A stretch of 21,533 bases of DNA, from the NCBI GenBank assembly GCA_041687495.1, contig JAWLBR010000049.1, positions 1 to 21,533 of the forward strand. The letters run 5' to 3'. The position numbers were made by a program, and so were the translations under genes. Each line of letters opens with the position of its first letter. The first letter of the stretch is position 1. This document shows positions 1 through 7,407 of the stretch, piece after piece. Under the pieces are notes generated by a model. The model was not told where the DNA came from, searched no databases, and worked only from the letters and a program-made list of their open reading frames with translations. The DNA is from JAWLBR01 sp041687495. GTDB taxonomy: Bacteria; Bacillota; Limnochordia; DTU087; JAAYGB01.

Positions 1-1839
1 CGAGATTTTGGAAAAGCACTGGGCTTTCCGCCTGCTGAATTGGATAAGCTGGCCAAACTGCTGCCACATATACCCGCAGATGCCATAGAAGGCGCTCTGA
101 GCAAATACCCTGAGGTGCGAGACAGTAATCTGCCCCGGCATCGCTACCAGATGCTGTTTCGCCTGTGCCAGCAGGCTGCAGGTCTGCCCAGGCACATAGG
201 CACCCACCTGGGCGGCCTGATTATCAGTCGGGTTCCATTGACGCAAATCACACCGCTGCAACGGGCAGCCAAGGGAGTGCTCATTACTCAGTTTGACAAA
301 ACCACCATAGAAGACTTTGGACTCATCAAATTGGATCTACTCTCTCTGCGCACCCTTTCTGCTGTAGAGGATTCGGTGGCATCCATCAATGGTAACGGGC
401 AGATATTGGATTATCGGCATCTGCCTTTGGATGATGCGGCTACTTTTCGCCGACTTAACTCAGGCAACACCATTGGTACATTTCAGCTAGAGAGCCCTGC
501 GCAGCGGGCACTGCAGGCGCGCCTAGGGGCGGATAGCATTGAGGACGTAGTTGCCAGTGTCGCCCTAATCCGGCCCGGCCCGATTAAGGGAAACATGGTC
601 GAACCTTTTGTTGCCCGCAGGCACAACCAAGAACCGATTACTTACCTGCACCCAAAGTTGAAGCCGATTTTGGAAAAGACCTACGGCGTAGTGCTGTTTC
701 AAGAACAGGTAATTGAGATCGCTACTGCCATCGCAGGCTTCACTCCCGGAGAGTCGGATCGCCTCCGGAAAGTGATGACCCACTTTCGTTCCCACCAGGA
801 CATGGAAGCCATTGGCAAGGAGTTCATTGGCAAAGCCATTGCCAACGGAGTCGATACGGAAACTGCTGAGACTATTTTTTCCTATATTGTCGGGTATGCG
901 GGTTATGGTTTTTGCGAAGCTCACGCAGCCGCTTTTTCGGACACAGCGTACAAAACAACCTACCTGATTGAGCATTATCCAGCACATTTCTTTGCTGCAC
1001 TGCTGAACAATCAGCCCATGGGCTTTTATCCACCCAACACCCTTTGCTTGGAGGCTCGTAGCAGAGGTGTGGCGATTCTCCCGGTGGACGTCAACTGCAG
1101 TGAGGTCGAGTTTACCGCCACTGACAACAGCATTCGCATTGGCCTCAAGCAGGTCAATTCACTGAGCAGTTCATCTCAGTCTGCCATTGTTCAGGCAAAG
1201 CAGCAGGGCAGGTACACCAGCTTACGAGATTTTTGCTTACGCACTGCTGTACAAAAAGACGAACTAGAGAAACTGGTTCTCTGCGGTGCCTTTGACAGCA
1301 TTGCTGGTAACCGCCGACAGCTGTTGTGGCAGTTAGAGGGTGTGTGGAGGGAGGCAAAGTCCAGCCGACAGTACACTTTTGCTGATCTCAGCTCAGACTT
1401 CTTCGGCGAGACCCAAGCCCAGTACACGGTAAGGGATTTTACTGAGAAGGAGCAGTTCCTGGCAGAGTACGGTGTACTGGGGTTGCACCCTACTCGCCAC
1501 GTCATGGAATTTTTTCGTTCGGAACTTAACTCTAGGCAGGTGCAAACGAGTCGGGAGCTGGCGGCTCTACCTCCAGGTAGGAAAGTGACCGCTGCAGGTA
1601 TTGTGATCCGCCCGCACCGGCCGCCAACTAAGAGCGGACGCACAGTGGTGTTTCTCACTTTGGAAGATGAGTTTGGCCTGATTGATGTCACCATCTTCGA
1701 TAAAACCTACCAGAAGTACGGCCGAGCGGTTTTTACTGAGCCTGCGCTAATCGTCTCAGGTAAGCTGGAGCAGCGGGGAAATGCCAGAAGCATTACCGCG
1801 TACAATGTCCAACCCCTGCACCAAACTAGCTCTCCTTAG
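1..1839 (+). CDS. DNA polymerase III alpha-type subunit, DnaE2/ImuC-like, 5' end outside window
   Basis: The frame is open from base 1 (RDFGKALGFPPAELDKLAK), so this is the C-terminal 612 or so residues of a C-family DNA polymerase. Visible are an HLGG motif (bases ~205-216), the third palm aspartate in LIKLDLLSLRTL (Asp codon 334-336), GTFQLES (475-495), the LIRPGPI and TYGVVLFQEQV blocks, the fingers segment with GESDRLRKVM, a helix-hairpin-helix region (LRDF...LCGAFDS) and a C-terminal OB fold (GRKVTAAGIVIRPHRPPT to the end). The PHP domain and the first two palm aspartates lie upstream of the window. The LNNQPMGFYPP...EARSRGV block, the RPHRPPTKSG start of the OB fold, and termination right after it without a tau-binding domain resemble DnaE2/ImuC translesion polymerases more than replicative DnaE1. 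The family call is firm; the subfamily is inferred. No imuA/imuB partner is visible. Confidence 0.9.
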   Translation, partial: RDFGKALGFPPAELDKLAKLLPHIPADAIEGALSKYPEVRDSNLPRHRYQMLFRLCQQAAGLPRHIGTHLGGLIISRVPLTQITPLQRAAKGVLITQFDKTTIEDFGLIKLDLLSLRTLSAVEDSVASINGNGQILDYRHLPLDDAATFRRLNSGNTIGTFQLESPAQRALQARLGADSIEDVVASVALIRPGPIKGNMVEPFVARRHNQEPITYLHPKLKPILEKTYGVVLFQEQVIEIATAIAGFTPGESDRLRKVMTHFRSHQDMEAIGKEFIGKAIANGVDTETAETIFSYIVGYAGYGFCEAHAAAFSDTAYKTTYLIEHYPAHFFAALLNNQPMGFYPPNTLCLEARSRGVAILPVDVNCSEVEFTATDNSIRIGLKQVNSLSSSSQSAIVQAKQQGRYTSLRDFCLRTAVQKDELEKLVLCGAFDSIAGNRRQLLWQLEGVWREAKSSRQYTFADLSSDFFGETQAQYTVRDFTEKEQFLAEYGVLGLHPTRHVMEFFRSELNSRQVQTSRELAALPPGRKVTAAGIVIRPHRPPTKSGRTVVFLTLEDEFGLIDVTIFDKTYQKYGRAVFTEPALIVSGKLEQRGNARSITAYNVQPLHQTSSP

Positions 1840-1965
1840 GGATTTGCCTGCGGTTTATCAGTCTGGACTTAACTCGCAGAAGAAAAGGTTGAAGCCTGTA
1901 AGTGGGATGACCGCAGTAAAGAGTCGGGATACTAACACCGATGACGGCAAAAGGAGATGAAGTTA

Positions 1966-2331
1966 TTGGTGGAACGCTCGATCTTAGCGTACTTTGGCTC
2001 AGAAGGCGAAGCTACTCAGGCGATGTCGGAACTAACTAACCTGGGATATAACACTGTTCAGCTTGATCGGATCTCACTGTTTCCCGGCGAAATCACCGAT
2101 GATGTATCCAATCCACTTACCAGCGATTTCAACAGCCTCGCTAATCTCACTCTGGGCACGGAAGACCTTTCTGACGACGAGGGCATTGCCTTAGCTGCCC
2201 ATCCCGATGCTAGTGGGCTAGCCGAGGCAGAGGTGCCGCGCTCCACGCCTTTCTTGGTTACCGTGGTCTGCGATCCAAAACAGGTAGATCAAGCGGTGCA
2301 GGCACTGAAACGCCATGGGGCACGGGTATAG
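1966..2331 (+). CDS. Uncharacterised small protein, possible ferredoxin-like alpha/beta fold
   Basis: Not recognised as a named family. An ATG at 1957 directly abuts the ribosome binding site AAGGAG (1951-1956), so it cannot be well served by it; TTG at 1966 is 9 bases from the site and is preferred (121 residues). The N-terminal half (SILAYFGSEGEATQAMSELT) and the C-terminal half (FLVTVVCDPKQVDQAVQALK) each look like a beta-alpha unit, reminiscent of small proteins in which a beta strand is followed by a helix that scans for variants such as the general-stress YflT-type domain. Between them is an acidic, low-complexity middle (TEDLSDDEG). No signal peptide, membrane segment or Cys motif is present. 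It follows the polymerase by ~125 bases and its stop is 2 bases from the stop of the converging gene. That it is a real gene is fairly sure; its role is unknown. Confidence 0.65.
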   Translation: MVERSILAYFGSEGEATQAMSELTNLGYNTVQLDRISLFPGEITDDVSNPLTSDFNSLANLTLGTEDLSDDEGIALAAHPDASGLAEAEVPRSTPFLVTVVCDPKQVDQAVQALKRHGARV

Positions 2332-2333
2332 GG

Positions 2334-2570
2334 CTAGCCCTGGCTAGAGGCTCTGCGGCGGCCATAGTGACTGCTGCCGGCAAAGACAAGTGAGAGGAGC
2401 AAAAACAACTGTAACTGCGACTCAGGATCCACGATGAGACTGGTTAAGGTAACACCAGCCGTGAGCAGTGACGCCAAGGCAAACTGCCCGAGAAAACAAC
2501 CAACCCTAAACAACTGACCAACATAGAGCATAATGGACAACAGTAACCAAACTTGCCAAGTCGGCATCAT
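2334..2570 (-). CDS. Small hydrophobic membrane protein, unknown function
   Basis: A 78-residue protein with at least two hydrophobic stretches: WQVWLLLSIMLYVG near the N-terminus and LASLLTAGVTLTSLIV in the middle, then LQLFLLLSLVFAG and a basic C-terminus (HYGRRRASS), so two or three membrane helices with a cytosolic positive tail are likely. The frame stays open upstream to 2603, but AGGAGG (complement of 2578-2583) with 7 bases to the ATG at 2570 selects the MMPTWQ start. The start codon lies in one arm of a perfect 9-bp inverted repeat (2569-2577 / 2595-2603) with the ribosome binding site in the loop. It converges on the upstream + strand gene with 2 bases between stops. No family recognised. 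Confidence 0.55.
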   Translation of the reverse strand: MMPTWQVWLLLSIMLYVGQLFRVGCFLGQFALASLLTAGVTLTSLIVDPESQLQLFLLLSLVFAGSSHYGRRRASSQG

Positions 2571-2608
2571 GGGCATACCTCCTGCTTTTATGAGTATGCC
2601 CATTTTTT
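2569..2608 (+). terminator. Hairpin followed by T-run; possible + strand terminator
   Basis: ATGGGCATA (2569-2577) and TATGCCCAT (2595-2603) form a perfect 9-bp stem with a 17-base loop, and six T follow at 2603-2608. On the + strand this has the shape of an intrinsic terminator for the genes upstream of the PBP gene, although the loop is long. On the - strand the same repeat carries the start region of the small membrane-protein gene. Confidence 0.45.
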
Positions 2609-2722
2609 GAGAAAATCACCACTAATAGGTTCTAGGCCGCTGACCAATTAACCGCGCCAACCTGCTTTGGTAGGTATAGAGCCATGCGCCACGGCGAGAT
2701 CCTAATACGGGAGGGACTTGTC

Positions 2723-4813
2723 GTGAAAAGACTACTAACAAAAACCTTACTGACTACCGCAGTACTGGGACTGATAGTCTTCCTGTTTCTTTATGTCCGC
2801 GCCTGGTTCTTACTGCGGGAGTATGAAACCTATACACCTCCGCAGGCAGCCACGATTTTCGACCGCCATGGCGAGGTTATCGCCCACCTAGGCGGCAGCA
2901 ACGCTGAGTACGTTGCCTTGTCACAGGTTCCGCAGGAGCTGCGAGAGGCTGTAGTTGCCGTGGAGGACAGGCGTTTCTACCGGCACTTTGGCCTGGATCC
3001 CATCCGGATCGTTGGAGCTGTCATCGCTAACATCCGGGCTGGAGGCAAACCGGTACAAGGCGGCAGCACCATCACCCAGCAGGTAGCCAAAAATGCCTTC
3101 CTCACTCCGGAAAAGACCTTGCAGCGCAAGCTGGAGGAAGCTGTCTTCGCCATCGTTCTAGAGCAGCGCTATAGCAAGGAAAAAATCCTTGAACTGTATC
3201 TGAATACCAGCTTTTTCGGGCAAGGCGCCGTCGGGGTCGAAAACGCCTCGGAGATATATTTTGGCAAAAATGCCAGTGAACTGACGTTAGCCGAAAGTGC
3301 GCTGCTGGCAGGGATGCTGCGGGCACCATCGGCATATGACCCGTTCCGCAACCCCGAACTGGCTGTAGGTAGACGCAACGTGGTGCTTGAACTCATGGCA
3401 GAGCAGGAATATATTACTTCGCAGCAGGCGCAGCAAGCCCGGGAAACTGAGCTGGAACTCAGCTCCCGCATCGGAGGAAAGGCCCCGTTCTTCGTCGACT
3501 ATGTCACCAGTTTACTCGTGGAGACCTATGGCAGACAAAGGGTCTACGGCTCTGGGCTTAGGGTGCATACAACCTTGGATCTGCGCCTGCAGAGCATTGC
3601 TCAAGCCTCGCTGCAAGATCAGAAGTTTTCCGGCTCCCTGGTAGCTCTAGACCCCGCTAACGGACATATCCTAGCTATGGTCGGAGGACGGGACTACGGG
3701 AAGAGTCAGTTCAACCGGGCCGTACAAGCATTGCGCCAGCCCGGCTCAGCCATTAAGCCGTTCGTGTACGCCACGGCACTGATGCAAGGCTGGCGTTCCA
3801 ATACTTTACTGGTTGACGCCTTTCAGGACTTCAACGGATACCAACCCCAAAACTGGAATGATCGGTATTGGGGGTCTGTGACGATGAAGCATTCGCTGGC
3901 CCACTCCCTTAACGCAGCATCAGTATGGTTGCTCGGGCATGTGGGGATAGACAATGTTATTTGGCTGCTCAAGCAGGTCGGAATTACCACTTTGGTAGAC
4001 AACCCGCGAGAGGAGAAGAACGACCGCAACCTCAGCCTTGCTTTGGGCGGCCTGACCAGAGGAGTTCGTCCCCTGGAGTTGGCTGGTGCGTATCTGCCCT
4101 TTGCCAATGGCGGTAAGTATATTCCGCCCACTGGGATTCTGAAGGTCATCAACGGTGACGGGACCGTTCTTGATGAGAACCAGACGCAGTCTTCCCAGAT
4201 CTTTAGCGAGCAGGTTGCCTTTCTCGTCACCGATATGATGCGGGGAACCCTAGACTTTGGTACCGGGCAGCATATCAATGTTGACCGCCCAGCCGCAGCT
4301 AAGACCGGATCCACCAATGACCAAAGTGATGCCTGGTTCGTCGGATACACACCCCAGCTTTTGGCAGCGGTGTACATCGGTCACGACGAGCCCGCTCCCT
4401 TAGGAGGGTTCGGGGGAACACTGGCTGGGCCAGTATGGGCCAACTTCATGAACGAGGCTTTAGCCGACTCCCCCAAACAGCAATTTCCTGTCCCCGCGGG
4501 AGTAACGGCAGATGTTCCAGTCCACATCTTCAGCGGCCTGCTGGGGGCCTGGGACTGTCAGTGGGTGAAACCACATGCGTTCGTCACCGGGACTGAGCCC
4601 ACCGAGTATACCGGTTGCTGGGAGCCGGAAGCGCCCGATGGTGAGTGGGAGGCTCCTTCTGAATACGATGAAGAACCCGAAGGTACGGACGAGGAGCAGC
4701 TGGGGGACCAAGTCACCGACAACGATGACGGCGCAACTCTAGAAGAAGAGGTCCCGGGCGGCGGTGCGCTACTAGAGGGCGCACTTCCAGACGAGGATAT
4801 GCAGGAGTGGTAG
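2723..4813 (+). CDS. Class A penicillin-binding protein (PBP1A-type transglycosylase/transpeptidase)
   Basis: Bifunctional enzyme that polymerises lipid II glycan strands and cross-links the peptides at the outer face of the membrane. With the GTG at 2723 (GGGAGG at 2709-2714, 8 bases away) it has 696 residues; an ATG at 2684 has no comparable site. Order: short basic N-terminus and one membrane anchor (~residues 9-28); GT51 domain with AVEDRRFYRHFG (catalytic Glu ~81), QGGSTITQQVAKN and RKLEEAVFAIVLEQRYSKEK; transpeptidase with Ser-x-x-Lys in PGSAIKPF (Ser ~342, Lys ~345), SLN (~395) and KTGST (~527). The final ~66 residues are strongly acidic, about 25 Asp/Glu, ending EDMQEW, and have no recognised domain. 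It is close to the family's usual length. It stands alone between the small membrane-protein gene and a bidirectional hairpin; no clear promoter was found. Confidence 0.95.
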   Translation: MKRLLTKTLLTTAVLGLIVFLFLYVRAWFLLREYETYTPPQAATIFDRHGEVIAHLGGSNAEYVALSQVPQELREAVVAVEDRRFYRHFGLDPIRIVGAVIANIRAGGKPVQGGSTITQQVAKNAFLTPEKTLQRKLEEAVFAIVLEQRYSKEKILELYLNTSFFGQGAVGVENASEIYFGKNASELTLAESALLAGMLRAPSAYDPFRNPELAVGRRNVVLELMAEQEYITSQQAQQARETELELSSRIGGKAPFFVDYVTSLLVETYGRQRVYGSGLRVHTTLDLRLQSIAQASLQDQKFSGSLVALDPANGHILAMVGGRDYGKSQFNRAVQALRQPGSAIKPFVYATALMQGWRSNTLLVDAFQDFNGYQPQNWNDRYWGSVTMKHSLAHSLNAASVWLLGHVGIDNVIWLLKQVGITTLVDNPREEKNDRNLSLALGGLTRGVRPLELAGAYLPFANGGKYIPPTGILKVINGDGTVLDENQTQSSQIFSEQVAFLVTDMMRGTLDFGTGQHINVDRPAAAKTGSTNDQSDAWFVGYTPQLLAAVYIGHDEPAPLGGFGGTLAGPVWANFMNEALADSPKQQFPVPAGVTADVPVHIFSGLLGAWDCQWVKPHAFVTGTEPTEYTGCWEPEAPDGEWEAPSEYDEEPEGTDEEQLGDQVTDNDDGATLEEEVPGGGALLEGALPDEDMQEW

Positions 4814-4847
4814 GTGTAACGGTGGTAGGCTAAGGGTAATAGGCTTA

Positions 4848-4875
4848 GATGCGGCAGTACAAAAACTGCCGCATC
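4848..4875. terminator. Bidirectional hairpin between converging PBP and reductase genes
   Basis: GATGCGGCAGT (4848-4858) and ACTGCCGCATC (4865-4875) make a perfect 11-bp stem with a 6-base ACAAAA loop in the 74-base gap between two converging stops. T-runs on either side are weak (CTTATT on the + strand), so the position and stem quality are the main evidence for a shared terminator. Confidence 0.7.
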
Positions 4876-4887
4876 CTTATTGTCAAG

Positions 4888-5982
4888 CTATCTGGCAAGG
4901 GCCTCTGCAGTCTCCTGGAGCTGCTTGATAATTGGGATGTGCTGCGGGCACTTGGGCTCACAAGCGCCACACTCGACACACGCCTCGGCCACAGAACTCT
5001 CATCCTTGCCCTTCATTTCCTGGTACATGTTCTGGGCAGCAGCGGTAAGCCCGTACACCTTATGGTAGTTCATCAGTCGGAAGTTCTCCGGGATTTTCAC
5101 ACCGTTGGGACAAGGCATGCAGTAGTTGCATCCGGTGCAGTAGAGCTCTGCCAACCGCTTGTTTTCCTCCAGCATCTCTGCAACCATAGCCTTTTCTGCA
5201 TCTGAAAGGGATTCCTCTCTGGATGCAGTCGCCACATTCTGCTCAACCATCTCGATAGTCCCCATTCCCGACAGAGCCACGTTGATATTAGGATTAGAGA
5301 TAACAAAGCGCAGCGCCATCTCTGCGGTGCTCCTAACGCCGCCGGGGATCATCTCCTGAATTTGCTTAGAGGGGGCACCAAGACGGCCTCCGCCGACAGG
5401 TCCCATCACCACTGTACCAAGCCCTTTGGCATGGGCTAAAGCCAATCCCTCTTCGTTGCTTCGATCCAGCAAGTTGTACTGCACCAACATGGACTCAAAA
5501 ATGCCGGTCTCAATTAGCTTTAGCAGTTTATCCGGATCATCGTGGAACGAGAAAGAAATGTGCCGGATTAACCCCGCTTCCTTAGCCTTATATGCAGCCT
5601 CCAGTGGGCCGTTGGGAACGTTAATCCGCTCTTCCCAAGTCTTCCAGCTAATGCCCCACATGTGGTAAAAATCAATGTAGTCGGTATCCAGTTGGCGCAG
5701 CGACTTGTCCAGCCGTTTTCGCCAATTCTCTCCAGATGCATCTTCAATGGGGTTCTTGGTGGACAGGAGAATCTTGTCCCGGTAGCCCTTGATGGCCTTG
5801 CCCACAGTAACTTCACTGGTGCCGTCCATGTAACCCGGGGCCGTGTCGACGTAATTCACTCCCAAGTCCAGGGCCCGGCGGATTACCTTGATGGCCTCTG
5901 CCTCATCTTTGGGAAGGCGCATGGCGCCAAAGCCTAACCGAGAGACCTGATATCCCAGTTTGCCAAACTCTGTATACTGCAA
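4888..5982 (-). CDS. Aldo/keto reductase with C-terminal 4Fe-4S ferredoxin-like domain
   Basis: NAD(P)H-type oxidoreductase of the aldo/keto reductase superfamily fused to an iron-sulfur domain (the COG1453-like group). The TTG at 5982 is preferred over the GTG at 5991: GAGGTG lies 6 bases before it and the product then begins MQYTEFGKLGYQVSRLGFG, like its family. The (beta/alpha)8 part carries the tetrad: Asp46 (NYVDTAPGY), Tyr51, Lys76 (LLSTK), His107 (DFYHMWG). The C-terminal part has Cys282/285/288/291 (CTGCNYCMPCP) and Cys335/338/341/345 (CVECGACEPKCP), suited to 4Fe-4S binding. The substrate cannot be told from the sequence; electron transfer between a flavin-free reductase barrel and ferredoxin-like clusters in this family is poorly understood. 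It is monocistronic, with a 16-bp inverted repeat ~70 bases upstream and terminators on both sides. Confidence 0.93.
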   Translation of the reverse strand: MQYTEFGKLGYQVSRLGFGAMRLPKDEAEAIKVIRRALDLGVNYVDTAPGYMDGTSEVTVGKAIKGYRDKILLSTKNPIEDASGENWRKRLDKSLRQLDTDYIDFYHMWGISWKTWEERINVPNGPLEAAYKAKEAGLIRHISFSFHDDPDKLLKLIETGIFESMLVQYNLLDRSNEEGLALAHAKGLGTVVMGPVGGGRLGAPSKQIQEMIPGGVRSTAEMALRFVISNPNINVALSGMGTIEMVEQNVATASREESLSDAEKAMVAEMLEENKRLAELYCTGCNYCMPCPNGVKIPENFRLMNYHKVYGLTAAAQNMYQEMKGKDESSVAEACVECGACEPKCPQHIPIIKQLQETAEALAR

Positions 5983-6048
5983 GTGCTTCACCTCACTCAG
6001 AATTTACGGTTCTTCTATCCATTCACGGTTGACTTTCCCTACGAAACG

Positions 6049-6064
6049 TTTGCACTCCTGCAAA
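6049..6064. promoter_or_regulatory. Inverted repeat upstream of the reductase gene, possible operator
   Basis: TTTGCA (6049-6054) CTCC TGCAAA (6059-6064) is a perfect 6-bp dyad with a 4-base centre, 67 bases upstream of the reductase start. The surrounding gap (5983-6160) shows no convincing -35/-10 pair. A regulator site is only a possibility suggested by the dyad and position. Confidence 0.25.
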
Positions 6065-6160
6065 ACTCTTTTTCGGATCCTTGGTGTAGCAAGGGTCACT
6101 AGACGCGTAAGGCTCTACCCCCGCAAAGACACCGAAGCCGCCACCCACCAGCCTCTACGC

Positions 6161-6202
6161 AAAAAAGGGCTGTTTCCAAATTGATCTTTGGAAACAACCC
6201 TT
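6161..6202 (-). terminator. Intrinsic terminator after rpsI
   Basis: Arms 6187-6202 and 6165-6180 pair over 16 positions with a single mismatch (AAGGGTTGTTTCCAAA with TTTGGAAACAGCCCTT on the transcribed strand), loop of 6, followed at once by a run of six T (complement of 6161-6166). It lies 51 bases after the rpsI stop and ends the rplM-rpsI unit. Confidence 0.92.
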
Positions 6203-6253
6203 CCCTTGCCATCCATCGTGTATCGCTCACCCTGCCTCAAGGGCGGATGTGCA

Positions 6254-6658
6254 CTACCGCTTGGAGAATTGCGGCGCCTTACGGGCTTTCTTCAAGCCGT
6301 ACTTGCGGCGCTCTTTCATCCGAGGATCCCGTGTCAGATACCCCGCCTTCTTCAGAATGGCTCTGTAGGACTCGTCGACGCCCAACAAGGCTCTAGCCAA
6401 ACCATGACGCACCGCGCCAGCTTGACCGGCTACACCGCCACCTTTGACGGTGATCTTGACGTCAAACTTGCCCTCGGTCCCTGTTGCTACCAGGGGCTGG
6501 CGAACAATCTGAACCAGCGTATCACGACCAAAGTATTGCTTGGCATCCAGACCGTTGACGGTCAGTTTCCCAGTTCCCGGACGAACGAACACACGGGCAA
6601 CAGCATCTTTCCGTCTTCCAGTACCATAGTACTGCTCAATCTCAGCTACCTTTGCCAT
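6254..6658 (-). CDS. rpsI: 30S ribosomal protein S9 (uS9)
   Basis: 134 residues, the usual length. It shows the YGTGRRKDAVARVFVRPG N-terminal block, GKFDVKITVKGGG and HGLARALL in the middle, and the basic C-terminal tail ending FSKR, the tail that reaches the decoding-site tRNA in the small-subunit head. ATG start with AAGGAGG 8 bases upstream. It follows rplM by 77 bases, the conserved L13-S9 pair; that gap holds a minor CCGCC/GGCGG hairpin (6690-6704) without a T-run on its 3' side, so the two are probably co-transcribed. A strong terminator follows. Confidence 0.98.
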   Translation of the reverse strand: MAKVAEIEQYYGTGRRKDAVARVFVRPGTGKLTVNGLDAKQYFGRDTLVQIVRQPLVATGTEGKFDVKITVKGGGVAGQAGAVRHGLARALLGVDESYRAILKKAGYLTRDPRMKERRKYGLKKARKAPQFSKR

Positions 6659-6735
6659 TGGTGCCCTCCTTTCGCTTATATCTCGATACCCGCCACACAG
6701 GCGGTGCTAGTTAGTCTTTTTTGGCCTCCCAGTGC

Positions 6736-7170
6736 CTAGAGCTCCAAACCCTCAGGCTTTTGGGCTGCATGGGGATGTTCCGGCCCAGCGTAGACCTTCA
6801 GCTTCTTTAGCATCTTCCGGCCCAGTCGGTTGTGAGGCAGCATACCCCAAACCGCCAAGCGAATCATCCTCTCAGGGTCCTTAGAGCGGAGTTCACCGGC
6901 TCTGATGGACTTCAACCCACCCGGATACTGGGAGTGATGGTAATAGATCTTGTCTTGAAGCTTCTTGCCGGTCAAGTGAACCTTATCGGCATTGACGACA
7001 ATCACAAAATCCCCCGTATCTACGTGAGGGGTGTAGGTTGGCTTATGTTTACCCCGCAAAATCATCGCAATTTGAGTTGCAATTCGACCCAAGGTTTTAC
7101 CCTCAGCATCGACAACAAACCAACTGCGCTCTACTTCATGGGGCTTGGCCACAAACGTCTTGTTTAGCAT
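6736..7170 (-). CDS. rplM: 50S ribosomal protein L13 (uL13)
   Basis: 144 residues from the ATG at 7170, which has AAGGGGGG ~8 bases upstream; the frame is open further upstream to 7320 but those codons lie in the leader and are not L13-like. Recognisable blocks are WFVVDAEGKTLGR, LRGKHKPTYTPHVDTGDFVI, YYHHSQYPGG and AVWGMLPHNRLGRKMLKKLKVY followed by GPEHPHAAQKP. L13 is an early-assembly protein binding 23S rRNA. It is the first gene of the rplM-rpsI unit and has its own promoter and ~140-base leader between it and truA. Confidence 0.98.
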   Translation of the reverse strand: MLNKTFVAKPHEVERSWFVVDAEGKTLGRIATQIAMILRGKHKPTYTPHVDTGDFVIVVNADKVHLTGKKLQDKIYYHHSQYPGGLKSIRAGELRSKDPERMIRLAVWGMLPHNRLGRKMLKKLKVYAGPEHPHAAQKPEGLEL

Positions 7171-7312
7171 CCTGATTCCCCCCTTTGCACCTTTTTGATA
7201 TATAGGGTGCCGGATGCGCTTACCTAACAGGAACGGGGCGGACCGGTCAGATGCGCTTTCGGCGTAATAAACTTTTTCCGGCCCAGTTGCCACGGGGCCG
7301 CGAGTATCACCA
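7171..7312 (-). promoter_or_regulatory. Structured 5' leader of rplM, candidate L13-type autoregulatory leader
   Basis: About 140 bases between the predicted transcription start and the rplM ATG. Hairpins: CGGCCC/GGGCCG (7295-7300 with 7279-7284, 10-base loop) near the 5' end and GCACC/GGTGC (7206-7210 with 7187-7191) just upstream of the ribosome binding site; GCGCATC occurs twice. L13 leaders are known upstream of rplM in low-GC Gram-positives; identity with that family is inferred from position only. Confidence 0.45.
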
Positions 7313-7318
7313 CAGCTC

Positions 7319-7348
7319 ATTTTAATACAGTTTTGCCAACACTGTCAA
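7319..7348 (-). promoter_or_regulatory. Sigma-A-type promoter for rplM-rpsI
   Basis: On the transcribed strand TTGACA (7348-7343) is followed after 18 bases by TAAAAT (7324-7319); TATTAA overlaps at 15-base spacing. The -35 is a perfect consensus and the -10 matches five of six. It lies 60 bases past the truA stop and about 150 bases before the rplM start. Confidence 0.75.
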
Positions 7349-7407
7349 TAGGTTGGCGCCATCCCATTGCTCAAACACTGTTGCTTTAGGGTCTGGCAGA
7401 TAATTCC

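Noticed and set aside
1848..1916. CTGCGGT/ACCGCAG inverted repeat after the polymerase gene
   Set aside because: Seven bp across a 55-base loop and no T-run; not convincing as a terminator.
3823..4377. - strand open frame (184 codons) inside the PBP gene
   Set aside because: Antisense to the transpeptidase domain, whose catalytic motifs account for the sequence conservation.
6188..6739. + strand open frame (183 codons) opposite rpsI
   Set aside because: Antisense to rpsI and begins inside the rpsI terminator; no sensible start signal.
7171..7320. Fifty extra N-terminal codons on rplM
   Set aside because: They lie downstream of the promoter within the leader, do not resemble L13, and the ATG at 7170 has a strong ribosome site and family N-terminus.
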